DNA of 64,000 bases from Doryteuthis pealeii. Its lineage: Eukaryota; Mollusca; Cephalopoda; Myopsida; Loliginidae. Under the pieces are notes generated by a model, which saw only the letters and a list, made by a program, of their open reading frames with translations, was not told where the DNA came from and did no database searches. A program made the translations under genes and the position numbers. This document shows, piece by piece, positions 1 to 11,355 of the stretch. Every line of letters starts with the position of its first letter. Position 1 is the stretch's first letter. Location: positions 71,525,941 to 71,589,940 of the forward strand of contig CM042150.1 of assembly GCA_023376005.1 (NCBI GenBank), written 5' to 3'.

Positions 1-1073
1 CTTGTTTCATCATTTTCTTTAAAATCAATCCCGAGGAGCCCATGATTTTTTGTGCATTGAACCACTGAGATGGGAATAATTTCATAATGGGTTTTTGTCT
101 TAAAAATTCCTTCAAAAGATCCTACAGTTTTTATGAGAGATCTGTTGAATTGTTTTAAATTAAGATTACTTTTTCTTAATTTGGGTCTACCCATTTCTTC
201 CCAGAAATTCCTTGGGATCAGGGTAATATCGTGTCAACCTGCATGGGAAATTCTATGCCATTCAACTTTATTGTTTCTCTCAATTAATGTCTTTAGTGAA
301 TATACTTTTGTACTTTCGGGAAGTGGGGGGGTTATGTTTTCTACCCTTCTTATATTCTTTTTGTACCTACATACAGCCTGGAAGTGGTTTATCTTTTTAC
401 AATTCAAGCATAATTTTCTTCTGGCCGGGCATTTGTTCAAGTTCGTGTGTTCTTGATCACAATATTTGCATTTTATTTGGCTATTAGTTGCGCTGTAAGC
501 TTTGACATTATTTTTAGAATTATTGAATTTGTCAATTAATTGTAGTTGTAAAAATTCAACGCTTGTTTCGAGTGTCATTTCATTTATTTGAAGCCTTTCC
601 ATAAGATTTTATGCTTCTATGCAATGTTCTCCATGCCTTCAATTAATCCTAGAAGAATTAGTTCATCTATTGTCATGTCTTTTGAACCCAGTTTTTAAAA
701 CTCGCAATATTGCTTCTTTCAACCTATGCAAATATTGATTCACAATTCCATGGGGGTTCTGTCTGGTTTCCAGGAACTCCGTTCTTTCTGCAATAACAAA
801 TTTATTTTTCGGGCGTATGTTCCTCTTTATGATATTTGAGATTTCTTCATACGTTAAATTTTCCAGTATTTTTGGGTATACCATTGTAGATATTTTTTGT
901 ACAGCTTCACATCCCGCTGAAGCCAAAAATAAATCTGTAATTTCGTTCTCCCCTCCTGAGGCTTTCTGGTCTTTTAACTTCTTCACCCTAGCCAATGCTG
1001 TGAAATATCTAATCCAAGTTTTGACAAAATCAGGTTCTTCTCAGGAACTTATGGTTGCTATCGGTGACGCCAT
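1..1073 (-). pseudogene. LTR retroelement gag and protease remnant, runs off left edge
   Basis: Read on the minus strand from an ATG at 1073. The N-terminal gag part (about 1073-663) contains a capsid-like stretch with ERTEFLETRQNP and YLHRLKEAI, typical of Ty3/Gypsy-type gag. A premature TGA lies about 10 codons in, near 1043. A frame break around 603-663 separates it from 602-234, which carries two zinc-knuckle-like motifs (CKYC...H...C and CLNC...H...C) for nucleic-acid binding. Below 234, in further frames, peptides such as IIPISVV and HGLLGID resemble the C-terminal part of a retroelement aspartic protease and continue past base 1. At least three breaks make it inactive. I did not identify LTRs in the window. 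Confidence 0.8.
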
Positions 1074-1079
1074 AATGAT

Positions 1080-2350
1080 CTGAAGTCAATCAATCTCAGG
1101 AACATACGTTTATCTGTAGGTACAGTTATTAACCATCTGCTTTGCTACTGAGGCAGACTACTTTTATAGTCAATCTCATTTGCATATGATACTACAAGGG
1201 GAAAAATGAATGAAGAATGAATAAAACAATATCTTTGGCATAGAATAACCCAACAAGGTTTTTTCAGTAAAGTTGTATGACAGACACACTTAATTTTGCT
1301 GTGAGGCCAGTGTCATAATAATTAAAAGTTTTTAATTTCTGTTTTAGGATGTGTATGATTCTAAGACTGAAATTAAAAACTATTTGTAGTAGATACACTT
1401 TCGTAAGGGGGACACCCTTATGAAAGTGTTATAAGTGTACCACTACGATCTCCTTGTCGGAATGGCTGAAATGATGACATGTCCACTCTTCAGTACATCT
1501 GGCACTCATTTCTGAATGGAGAAATTATGTGTCCATGTTGCTTATGTTTGGCTCTTACTTTTAATGAAGTGGTGATATGTGGATAAATAAATATTTAATA
1601 TACTTATTTCTGTACCGGTACTACATCAGAGAAATCTGGAATCCTGGTTGTTGGACAGCTGTTCAGTTGGCTGGCAACTATGATGTTTGGAGTCTGGATG
1701 CTAACTTGGGTGTGCTAAGGAATATCTTGCCTTGTGTCATTTGGAGTTTTTAGTAATAACACAAGGCCACTTTTTACTCATGAGTATTTTATTTCCCCCA
1801 AATTACAACTGCCGAGAGCAAGAAATTTCATGTCTTGCTCCCTTAATGCATTCATTCTCCTAGTCTCAATTTACACTCTGACCTCTCCTTTTTCCCCTTC
1901 GCTGCATATTATTTGCTTGTCCACTAAAACCACTCTATGTGTCTATGCCAAATCATCCAAAATTCCTCTGGCCAGTGTTTATAATTCTCCCGAAAATATT
2001 CAACCTCAGCAATTCTCTGATGGAATTTCAACAAACATCTTAAACAAACGCATTCCAAATCAATTCTTTCTTTCAAAATATTTAAAAAAATATTTATTTC
2101 CTTCGTCACTCATATTTTAATTTTACAAAACTGATCTTTTTTTCGACCCTTAATTATCCATGGACCTTCTAATAATGTAACAGTACTCTGCATGATGTAA
2201 AACCCCGAGATTCTTGTATGCCGGAATTTGCATGCAAGCTTTAAGAACTGAAATAAATTGGACTGCATTTTTCAGGAAAGGGGCAGTTTAGAAAAATTGA
2301 GTGTTTGATGAAATGAGTGGATTGCATTCATATGCAAGGAAAAACACATA
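1080..2350. other. AT-rich spacer with weak repeat traces
   Basis: No gene recognised. Around 1226-1262 and 1438-1475 are short stretches resembling the tail of the tRNA-headed SINE at 51222 (a run like TTTGGCATAGAATAACCCAA). A short hairpin at about 1397-1430 pairs ACACTTTC with GAAAGTGT around GTAAGGGGG/CCCTTAT. ORFs of about 60-130 codons at 1734-2120 look random. Confidence 0.4.
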
Positions 2351-2359
2351 TCCATATCG

Positions 2360-3589
2360 GTATATTCCCATAGTTTTAGGTTGGTCGCATTTGGTTGGAG
2401 ATCATACGTAGATCAAAGAAGGAATGATATTGTCAGTGGTTCCATTGCAATTAAGGATTTCCATGATAATTTGATTGGTTCAATATCATTCTATTTTTGT
2501 CCATTCACATTGTTTGGTCTGATTAACAGCAGTGGATGTTCTTTGCTCCTCCTCAAACATCCTGACTTCTTCAATCATGATGTCTCTTTTTCTCCTTGGG
2601 ACCCTCTTTGGAGAATATCTTGCTGCTTGTACAGTTGGTTTGAATGATGCCTATGATGTCTTTGATTCATAGGCTGCGTTCCTCCTCCTGGGCGTCCTCA
2701 ACAGCTGATCACTTTGTGCCTGATTTTATCTCTGGATGTGCCTTCCAAATGACCTCGTCAACTGAGTTCTTCATCATCATATGAAGGTGTACTTTCCCAA
2801 TCTTAAACTCTTCTACCAGTGAAGATATTAGGAGCTGTAGGTTTCCAGTATTGGTATATATATAAACCTACTTTGAAAAACAAGTAGGAACTCCAAGCCA
2901 CTAATGCAGATATTTATTGCTATACTGTTGAATCTGCTCAATGCAATCCATGTTGATAGCACCAAGCCTTCATCTCTTCAGGTAGTAAAGTTTTGTCAAT
3001 TGATTTAAGACCCTTCAAGACTACTTTCTTGACCTCTGTACCCCAATGTCGATCAGTCAGTGGGATTGAATAAAGATGTCCGAGGCTCTTTACCAGCTTC
3101 TCCTTGACTGTTGGTGTCATATCACCTCCAATTTTGAAATGGATCTCCTTGACAGATCCTCCAACTAAAGATAGGCTTTGACTTTTCTTGGGCTTAGCCT
3201 TCTCGCCCATGTGAAAAGAGCATGATATCATTGATGCAGGTCATTGGCAGCAATTTTGGATGGGACAAGAATGGTAATGTCATCCATAAAAGCTCTGGAA
3301 GGAGGAAAAATAAGTTGTTCTTTCAACGTGTTTGCTGCACCTCGTAATAAGAGTTCCATGGCCAGCATGAAAAGAAGTGGTGAAATCACACAACCCATCA
3401 TGATGCTGATCTCAAATGCTTGTCACATGAAAGCTGAATTAAAATATTTCATTATGATTTCCTTAACCTTGCTTGGGAAGTTGAAAATGTTGATGGTCCT
3501 CCGGATTAAGTAATGCAGAACTGAACCGTATGCATTGGTGAGAACAATCTAGATTACATGTACTTCTGTTTTGTCTCTTTTGGATGAAA
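2360..3589 (-). pseudogene. LINE reverse transcriptase, palm to C-terminus (broken)
   Basis: Minus-strand remnant of a non-LTR retrotransposon reverse transcriptase. LTNAYGS lies just upstream of the palm, followed by MMGCVISPLLF and then AFMDDITILVPSK, where FMDD (3279-3290) is the catalytic YxDD-type box. The C-terminal segment continues through LPEEMKAWCYQHGL (2938-3231) and, in other frames, LQLLISSLVEEFKIGK and DEVIWKAHPEI down to about 2360. Several frameshifts and stops break it. Its missing N-terminal half lies at 5546-5945 beyond an inserted AT-rich element, so both pieces belong to one LINE copy. From memory the peptides fit a LINE group found in fish and invertebrates; the clade is not assigned. 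Confidence 0.8.
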
Positions 3590-5551
3590 GTATTGAGTAG
3601 CAATTCAAGTTGATTTTTTTTATTTGAGGTTATTATTCAATCATGTTAGTTATATAGAGCTTTGTAAATGGAGTTCAGAACTGTTTGAATTATGCAAATA
3701 TCCCTAGTGGTTCAAAAGTTATGAGAATTTAAAGCCCCGAAACTGGGGGTACAAAAGTGGACATGATTTTGATAAAAAAATATGTCAACTCATGGACCAA
3801 TTCAAAATCAGAAATTCAGTAATTTCTTCACCATTTCTTTATTTTTGGAGAAATTTTGATAAAACTTTGCATTCTTATGTAAAATTGTATGTTCTTTTTG
3901 ATTCTGGACTTAAATTTTATGTATCTTCATGCTAGAACCCAATATTTGGGGAATAAAAAGTAGGGATATCAAGATTTTTGTGTTTTTTTAAAGTTTACCA
4001 CAAGATTATTCAACATTTTCATTTTTATACTGCATGTATACATATATATAATATCAATTTAAATATATAACATCACTTAAAAATACATTTCTGAATGCTT
4101 ATGTTGAATTACATGAAAGAAATAGATTACCTATTTACAAATGTTTTTACACAAACCAGGTCCGTGGTACATTTCTCGTAATTTTAAGTTTTTTTTTTTC
4201 CAAAATTGAAACTGACGTAAAAAATAATTCAATTGTTAAAAACACATAAAATTTACATTTTTAGAAAGATTAATTTATTTTATTTCCAACCATATAAATA
4301 TTTAAAAAATTGGACGAGAAATAAGCGATGAATCACTATTTAAACTTTACGGTCTGGATAAACGATGACTAGTTGAAAGTTGTTTACGTTAAGGAAGAGA
4401 CAACTAAATTTGATTTTTTTTTTTTTCCAAATCCAATGTTTCAAAGCAAATCCCTGACGGTATACAATTGTTTTTATTTCACATATTTTATATAGAAATA
4501 ATCCTAAGGCTGTCTAGTATTCGACACATAGTGCTTCTTTTTTGCTTATCTTAAATTTTTTGAAAAAATTGCTTTTAACTTTGGTCTATTGTAGTTTCAC
4601 TCTCAAAGGTTGGAAAAGAATAAAACAAATTTCTACTTGTAGTTAAAAGTGTCCCCTATTTAATTGTAAAATTTTAAGAATATAAATAAAGATTAACCAC
4701 TTTGATTTTACGAAAAAAATAACACAGAAAATTCAACCGCGGAACAAAATTTCTATCTCTCATTTATTTAACACAAAATACCATTTAACTCGCTGTAAAA
4801 GAAAATTCAATGGATTAAAAACACATAAAAATTATATATTCAGAAATAATATTTTATATTCTTTCCAACCATATAAATATTTTTTAAATTGGGCTCGAAA
4901 TATGCTAGTAATTACCATTTTAAGCTGATAAGGTCAAAATTATGAGAGATTGTTTACATTTGAGAATCGAGTAAATTTGACGGTTTTCTTTTCAAAATTA
5001 AATCCATGACGGTATACAATCATTTTTATTTCACACATTATATATGGACATAATTCTGAGTCTTCTATTACTGGTATAGTGCTTTTTTTTTTTTTTTTTT
5101 GCTTCTCTTATATTTTTTAAGGAAATCGCGTTCAAATTCGCTCTATTGTATTTTCGCTTCCACGGGGCCTAGAAACAAAAAAAAGGTCCTGTTTGTACTT
5201 CCAGGTGTCTTCTAATTGAGTGTAAAATTTCAAGAATATTGATAAAGATTAGCCACAATGATTTTGAAAAACAAAATAGCGTGTAAAACTTAGTCTTAAA
5301 AAATGTCATATTTTATGTTTTTGTTTTTTCAAAGCAAAATATCATTTTAACTCGCCGTAAAAAATTATTCAATTGATAAAAACAAGTAAAAATTATATAT
5401 TTAGAAATATTATTTTCTTTTCTTTCCAACCATATAAATATTTTAAAGATTGGTTCAGAAATACTTGAGAAATTGCAAATTTTACTGATTATGGTCACAA
5501 ATTTGAAAATGTCCGCATTTATCAGCTAAATGCTTGTAATGGTATATTGAG
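3590..5551 (+). mobile_element. AT-rich modular DNA element, 3-module copy, with target duplication
   Basis: Non-autonomous element (3598-5543) beginning TAGCAATTCAAGTTG and ending GCTTGTAATGGT. Flanks GTATTGAG (3590-3597) and ATATTGAG (5544-5551) match at 7 of 8 bases, consistent with an 8-bp target-site duplication. It interrupts the coding frame of a LINE, so the insertion is real and later than the LINE. The sequence TTCCAACCATATAAATA recurs at about 4286, 4865 and 5426, marking internal modules with periods of 579 and 561 bp. No ORF of note. Other copies in this window have one or two modules. Confidence 0.75.
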
Positions 5552-5945
5552 TTCCATATGATTTATGAATGTTCCAAGACAGCTGGAGAAGCCAGGTATC
5601 CCAGCCTGTTGGACAGATGTATTTATATATATATAATGGTTATTCATTAGAAAGTCTGTCATACAACAAACTCCAAAAAGTATTTTCCCCTCTGCATTTA
5701 GGAAGGGTATAGGGCAAAAATTTGTGATTTTGACTGGATTTCCTGTGGTATCCAAATACCATTAGCCAGCCACCATTCCTGTGGTACAATACCCTGCTTT
5801 CAAACCTGCTGAAGAAGGACAATGAGTTGCTTGAGGACGCATGGACAGTATTTATATAATTTGTATATCCTGCACTACCTGCGCGGGCCTTATGAATGAA
5901 ATCTTGGACTTCCCTCAGTTTTATCCTGCTATCATTAGCAACACC
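5546..5945 (-). pseudogene. LINE reverse transcriptase, N-terminal half (broken)
   Basis: Minus-strand reading gives IKLREVQDFIHKARAGSA, then (after a frame change) KITNFCPIPFLNAEGKI and SVQQAGIPGFSSCL. These correspond to the finger-domain part of a LINE reverse transcriptase (the NFRPISLLN-type and VPGF-type boxes). The reading continues in 2360-3589 after removal of the element at 3598-5543. Several frame changes make it inactive. The right end abuts an inverted fragment of the AT-rich element. Confidence 0.7.
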
Positions 5946-6121
5946 AGCATTTTCCTTAATTGTGTTAGACATTGACAAATTCCAACCTTAATAGGTTTAA
6001 ATCGCAATTTCTCATGTATTTCTGGCCCAAACTTAAAAATACTTATATGGCTGGAAAGAAAATAGAATAATCTTTCTAAATATGTAATTTTTATGTGTTT
6101 TTATCCATTGAATTATTTTGA
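5946..6121 (-). mobile_element. AT-rich modular element, 3'-end fragment, inverted
   Basis: The reverse complement matches the 3' module of the family (AATTCAATGGATAAAAAC, TTTCCAGCCATATAAGTA, AAATACATGAGAAATTGC). It is truncated at 6121. Confidence 0.65.
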
Positions 6122-6848
6122 GACCAACGTTGTTGTTTATGATGCATTGGTAGTTAGAAGTGATGTTCTAAATAAGGTCATCCCTAGTGTATTTATGCTT
6201 GATGTAAGGGACAACTCCTACAATCATACAAGCCCTCAACATGTTCTCCAACAATGCTAACATATTAAAACCGTTAACTACAAAAGTGTAAATATAGACA
6301 TATAACGTACATTATTTTCACCTCTAGGCATAAAATAACTCCAGACATGTTGGTAAGCCATTAAAGTTCAACAAGCACCCATCTTCCATACAGATAAACA
6401 ACTGTAATCCCTTTGTGATTATAGTTGGTTATCTGTTGAGAAGAGGTCATGTGAGTAGGCAGTGTACTGTAAATTCATTTTACATCAAGTTATCATGCAG
6501 CAAAATAATATCCTTTCTCTTCATCAAACTGGTTGTTGTTTCCTGTTTTGAATGCACAATTTCAAGTTGGTCTATATATCAATGTGAACTAATTGTTTGA
6601 CTATTTTAAAGGAATTTATGATGTATCAAATTATCCTATTAGTAATAGGAATGATTTCCTTCATACTTCATAACCATACAGGGATGATGTTTTCATTTCT
6701 TATTCACTCATTTTTGCACAGATTGTCTCTAAGTATTCATCATATGAAATTCATTTTTCATCATGAATTATGACAAACCAAAAAACAAACTAAATGCATA
6801 TTGTTGAACATGATTAATGGAAATTTCCATACATCAGACAGGTGGTAC

Positions 6849-6869
6849 AGTGTAACCCTAACCCTAACC
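6849..6869. repeat. Interstitial telomere-like repeat (TTAGGG)n, about 3 units
   Basis: TAACCC occurs about three times in succession. The C-rich strand is on plus. It is too short to be a chromosome end, and unique-looking sequence continues on both sides. Confidence 0.7.
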
Positions 6870-6873
6870 CTGG

Positions 6874-6939
6874 TACACGTGTATGGGTACTAATAGGCAT
6901 TTCACGTACACGTGTATGGGTACTAATAGGCATTTCTGC
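6874..6939 (+). repeat. 33-bp tandem duplication
   Basis: Two adjacent copies of a unit starting TACACGTGTATGGGTACT at 6874 and 6907, almost identical, directly next to the telomere-like block. Confidence 0.85.
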
Positions 6940-8179
6940 AGGCCAGTTTTTGGTAGTACTCCCTCACCTAATCCCAGATACCAACATTATTTTACACTAA
7001 TTGTCTTCTATGTGGCTCCCTGCTCCCACAGAGTAGCAGGTGCCATCATAGTCTTGTATTATCTTCTATACCCTCTTCCCCATACATGTTAATGGTACCA
7101 AAGCTATCTACACAGTGCGTGAGGGGGGTGAATTTGTAAATTTGTCACCCAGCTATACTTGTCATAAGGATGGAATAACTGAATGATATAAAAACTAGTA
7201 AACAATAAGATTGCCTTTGATACTACTACTAATGACCACTGTGTCTATGTAAGTTGTATTTTGATTTGAAAGCAGTATGTATAGGTCATAAGAAATTTTG
7301 GAAGATAAGAAGCTAAACAAAAATAGAAAAAAAATCAAAAACTATTGCATTGCCACATCTGGTCTGCTGCTTCTGCTGTATACCCTAAGATTCTAGAAAA
7401 ATCCAAAGAAGAATCATCAATATTATTGTTCCTGAATTTTAGTGTCAGCTCCAGTCACTATTACATCATCGAAATGTTGCTACTGTCTTTTTTTTGTTGT
7501 AGAAGTTATCCTCCAGATATAGAAACAATACAATACTCACCATCGCAGTGGGGTTCTAACTACCGTCGAGTTAGTAGATGAGAACAACAGGCAAGCTGTA
7601 ACTTAATACAGTCCTTACATGCTGCTGGCATAATGCAAAGTGGTGGCTGAAGAGTGGGTACTTATCCCTGTTCTTACTAACCCTGAAATCCAACAGCCAA
7701 TCAGAACTCAGGAAATGAACTTGCCTGAGTTCATAATGGAACAATCCAAAGCTCCATATAAGCCACCTACCAAACTCTAGTTTTAGTCTGGCATTCATCT
7801 TGTAACAAAGTTGAATACTTTATACAAAATCCAACATACATGTATTTAGACTTAACACTATATTAGATGCTTGATTTCTAATGTAATCATAATTTCTATC
7901 ATATCTACTTCTTGCCTCTGAGGTATTTTGTCAGCCTCTTGTTTTCCTAATAACCTGCAAAATGTCAAATACAACATCAATCATCATCTCTATTCTTGAA
8001 CTGTTCTTTCTGCCTTGTCCTATTTTTCCTTCTTTGTAGCTGTTTTGCCTTGCTTAGGATAAAATGATGGAAAACAAAAAAAAAATGAACTATGAACTAT
8101 CTTCAAGTGAGATCAGGCTTATTGAATATTGTGTTTTTAATGTATAGAATAGGGAAATGCTTAAATTAAAAAGAAAAAA

Positions 8180-8380
8180 AAATATTGGCATTTCAGTCTC
8201 GGAAGAATATAATATAGTTTTGTGCCCCTGAAGTTACAGCACCTCCTGTGACTGTAAAGTCCAATGTTAGAAAAACATTATCGACCACAGATGTCGCATG
8301 TGAAGGCTGTCCCTGAAGATGTTGATGTGCCGGTGCTTTGTTGCCACTGCTTTTTTCTGGACCTCCTAGCTTCATGATGT
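8180..8380 (-). mobile_element. LINE 3'-end fragment (same family as 62434-64000)
   Basis: About 190 bp matching 62440-62640 closely, including GCCCCTGAAGTTACAGCACC and AGATGTTGATG. In the other copy this is the 3' end of a LINE, so this is a strongly 5'-truncated insertion or a SINE sharing that tail. Reading minus, the peptide TLDFTVTGGAVTSGA is conserved between the two copies. Confidence 0.75.
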
Positions 8381-8568
8381 GTACAAAACATTTAGAACAT
8401 CAAAATCAATCTCATCCATATAACTAAGAACAAATTTGAAATTACGATTTCCCTTGAATATCAATAAGTTCCATTTTATTTCTTGTCACAACTTTATTAC
8501 ACTTGGATACAATTATTACTGTGGCAATATTCATTTGTTTACTAATTAATCTTAATGATAACTTGATG

Positions 8569-8654
8569 AAACTATTACTGTGGCAGTATACACTTATCTG
8601 CTAATTAATCTTTAAGATTAATTAGATAAATGAATACTGCCACAGTAATAGTTT
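8569..8654. repeat. Long inverted repeat (hairpin), arms about 42 bp
   Basis: The left arm starts AAACTATTACTGTGGCAGTA and the right arm ends TACTGCCACAGTAATAGTTT, with almost no loop and a few mismatches. A third, direct copy of the arm lies just upstream at about 8513-8568. Confidence 0.8.
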
Positions 8655-8714
8655 TGCCAAGTTATGTAGAAATGATAAAAAAGTTAAGCAGTTAAAAAAG
8701 TTATGATAGTTGAA

Positions 8715-10270
8715 GTACTGACCAGAGTACACCAAGACGACCCCGCCCAAGGGAATTGGTGCGTAGCCGGGAATGAAATAAACGTGTGGGGGATGCAAGC
8801 TCCCTGGCAATGGGTGTGGTGCTAGAAAGCCGTGGTACTATTTTGGAAGATGCATGCTGGCTTTGACCGACGGACGATGTTCAGCATATCAACCTGGCGG
8901 AATTGGATGCCATGCTGAAAGGTGTTAACCTTGCATTACAGTGGCAAGCCAAGGTGGTGCACCTGTACACAGATTCGTTGTGCATGTACCACTGGCTGAT
9001 GAACACCCTGACAGGTAAAACCCGAGTGAGGACAAAAGTCGCGAGTGAGATGCTTGTGCACAGACGACTGTCGACACTCTAGAAACTAATTGAGGTGATC
9101 TCATCTGGTAGCCGACGTCAAACTGACCATGTTGGAGAGAAATTTGGCTGACAAGTTAACTAGAGTGCCAAAGAGATGGTTTAATATGCTGAAGCAAGGA
9201 GCAGAACCGCCGACGTGCGCCACCCTGATGGGCCAGTTAACCAATGAGGAGATCCGTGCCATACATAAAAAGAGTAGACATCCTGGCGTTCGGCGGACAA
9301 CTTACTTCGTCCGAAGAGTGTGTCCCGCAAACACCAAGTCAATGGTCAGGACGGCCATACGAGACTGTGAGGAGTGTTGTGCGTTGGACCCTGCCCCAAT
9401 ACGGTGGAAGAAGGGTAAACTCGAGGTGGACAAGAACCGGTGACGATTGGGCATGGATGTAACCCACTACGACAGCAGTCATTTCCTATCATTGACAGAC
9501 TGCGGCCCAACACGTTTCACCGTGTGGCGCCCGCTAGTGTGCCAGGATGCATTGTCAGTTATACGACAACTAAAATCTGTCTTTTGTGAGCATGGTGCCC
9601 CCATTGAGATACTGACAGACAACACCCCGACTTTCTGCAGTCGAGACTTTTGGGACTTCGCAGCTGCTACATAGGCGCATACACCCCGGAGGGTAACGGG
9701 GTAGCGGAACGGTGTCACCGCACCATTAAAAGAATAGCAGCCAGGACGCAGTGCTCCATCCAGGTGGCTGTATACTAGTACAACGTCACGCCCAGAGACG
9801 ATATGACAATGTCAACTGCGCCAGCCAACGGTATATACAGTTATGAGCAGCGGATAAAGGGGATAGACCAAGTATCGGAGATTCCGAGAGATACGAAGGA
9901 ACTGTATAAGATAGGTGATCTCGTCTGGGTCAAACCCCCAAACGTACGGTGTACCACCAGATTCGGTAGAGGACGAGTTGACGGAATGATTAGCTCCCAC
10001 ACCGTCCAGGTTAATGGCGTGCCACGCCATGTGAGGGATCTTCACCCACAGCGAGAATCGACTGCATCAGGAGAAAGCCATCAAGAGATGTCCTCTAGCA
10101 GTGAATCGGAAACACCGATGCTGTACGTGAGGCGGTCAGAAGACTCACTTCCTGTATCAGAAGATGCAGGGACAGACACGGACGACAGCGGTGATGACAC
10201 TGGGAATGACTCTGATCCGCACGATATCGACGCGGAAATGTTGCCACCTGAGGAGCTCCCTCCTCTCTGA
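8715..10270 (+). pseudogene. LTR retroelement pol: RNase H and integrase (broken)
   Basis: Order on plus is: RNase H with DASSLAMGVVLES (about 8795-8835), HINLAELDAMLKG (about 8888) and LYTDSLCMYHW (about 8963), giving the D, E, D catalytic residues. The integrase HHCC zinc-binding region is at 9250-9400 (HKKSRHPGVRRTTYF, then DCEECC). The integrase core has its aspartates in DVTHYD (9455) and LTDN (9610) and its glutamate in AERCHR (about 9706). The C-terminal region (9803-10270) includes YKIGDLVWVKPP and ends in an acidic Asp/Glu/Ser-rich tail with a stop at 10268. Frameshifts or stops near 8800, 9085, 9440, 9672 and 9775 break it. It acts, when intact, in reverse transcription and genomic integration. 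Ty3/Gypsy is the likelier family; BEL-type is not excluded. Confidence 0.85.
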
Positions 10271-10600
10271 AGAAGTACTTGTCGAAGGCAGTCGCCCCCT
10301 CACTGCCATGTGTGTGATCATGAGATCAGGGGTGAGTGTAATGAACAAGCTTACTTACCTCAGGTGAAACGCATCTGCTTAGCTTGTCAGGTTCTGCCTG
10401 AATTAAGCTGAAGAAGCATGGTCACCGTTGACGAGCGGATTTGTAAGGTGTGGTCTCATTCTGTCTCGTTCGTGGCGTGAGCGTGGCGTCGCCCATGCAA
10501 ACTATGCCGATGGTTTAAAAGGAGCTCATTTATTTGCCAGGGCGGCAGCAATCTAGTCACGAAGAAAGAGGTGTGAGCGTGAAGTTACTGCTACTAGAAG
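10271..10600 (+). other. Possible LTR or untranslated region between two retroelements
   Basis: About 330 bp of more balanced base composition lie between the end of one pol and the start of the next gag. A TTTAAAAGGAG element near 10515 could be a promoter core. This is where a shared LTR would lie if the two remnants were tandem copies of one element. I could not find a second copy of this sequence, so LTR identity is inference. Confidence 0.3.
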
Positions 10601-10877
10601 ACACAAAGAAGCTATAGAAAGGCTACACTCAACCTACATAAAACCAAAAAATGAACTATTTGCTCGGCATGTACTCACCACTCGGCAACAGGAATCGGGC
10701 CAAACATTGGACCATTTTCTAAAAATCCTTTGAACTTTAAGCAAGAATTGCAATTTCCGTCCTATGACTGCAATTGAGGTACAAGAGGAACACATCTTAG
10801 ACACCTTCGTAAATGGTCTATGCAATGTCCAGGTAAGACAACAACTTCTTGAAAATAGGACTCTCACTTTAAAAACA

Positions 10878-10985
10878 GGGTCATTCCATGTCAATTCACC
10901 AGGGCGTTACACCCACTGACACCGAATTACGAATGTTCCCCTTCATGAGTTATGAAAGTGTGCCAAATTATTTTTTAATTTATAA
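10878..10985 (-). mobile_element. Fragment of inverted-repeat element (GGGTCATTCC family)
   Basis: Begins GGGTCATTCCATGTCAA. It contains ATGTTCCCCTTCATGA and AAAGTGTGCCAAATTATTTT, which match the inverse of the right end of 11356-12035. It marks the left edge of the insertion in gag: AACA precedes it (10874-10877) and follows the right edge (12036-12039). Confidence 0.7.
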
Positions 10986-11005
10986 ATTAATACTATATAG
11001 GTGTA

Positions 11006-11129
11006 TATATGCTGTATTATTTGCATAATTGTTATTGATACAGTTCTGAACTCTATTTACAAAGCTCTATATAACTAACATGATTAGATAACAATAACCT
11101 CAAATAAAAAAAATCAACTGGGAATGCTA
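11006..11129 (-). mobile_element. AT-rich modular element, 5'-end fragment, inverted
   Basis: The reverse complement reads TAGCATTCCCAGTTGATTTT followed by the family's conserved start (TTATATAGAGCTTTGTAAAT, GAGTTCAGAACTGT). It lies inside the composite insertion in gag. Confidence 0.8.
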
Positions 11130-11134
11130 CTATA

Positions 11135-11355
11135 TGATTGTCCTAGCTCTATTTCCCTTATGGCAACTCCCCAACCCTTTTTATCATATATGTGCTTGAA
11201 GGCAGTGTCTTAGGGTGTTAGTGTCCTGGGTATGACATTAAACTGCATCTAGTGGTGAGGTTCCAATTCTGGAACTTAGAAGAATATGGAGTACCCTTTA
11301 ATTACTTCCAGGTCCACCCTGACCCGGAGTGGTATTACCTGTTAGGGTCCCATCT
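11135..11355 (+). mobile_element. SINE-B copy (tRNA-like head)
   Basis: Shares CCCTTATGGCAAC, GTGTCCTGGGTATGACATTA, GTGAGGTTCCAATTCTGG and CCTGTTAGGGTCCCATCT with the copies at 26255, 28296/29165 and 31328. GGTTCCAATTC resembles a pol III B box. Confidence 0.7.

Larger units (their letters stand above)
6122..8185. other. AT-rich spacer, no gene recognised
   Basis: Apart from the telomere-like block and 33-bp tandem at 6849-6939, I see no coding region or known repeat here. Short ORFs (6415, 6883, 7345, 7571) have no recognisable motifs. Confidence 0.5.
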
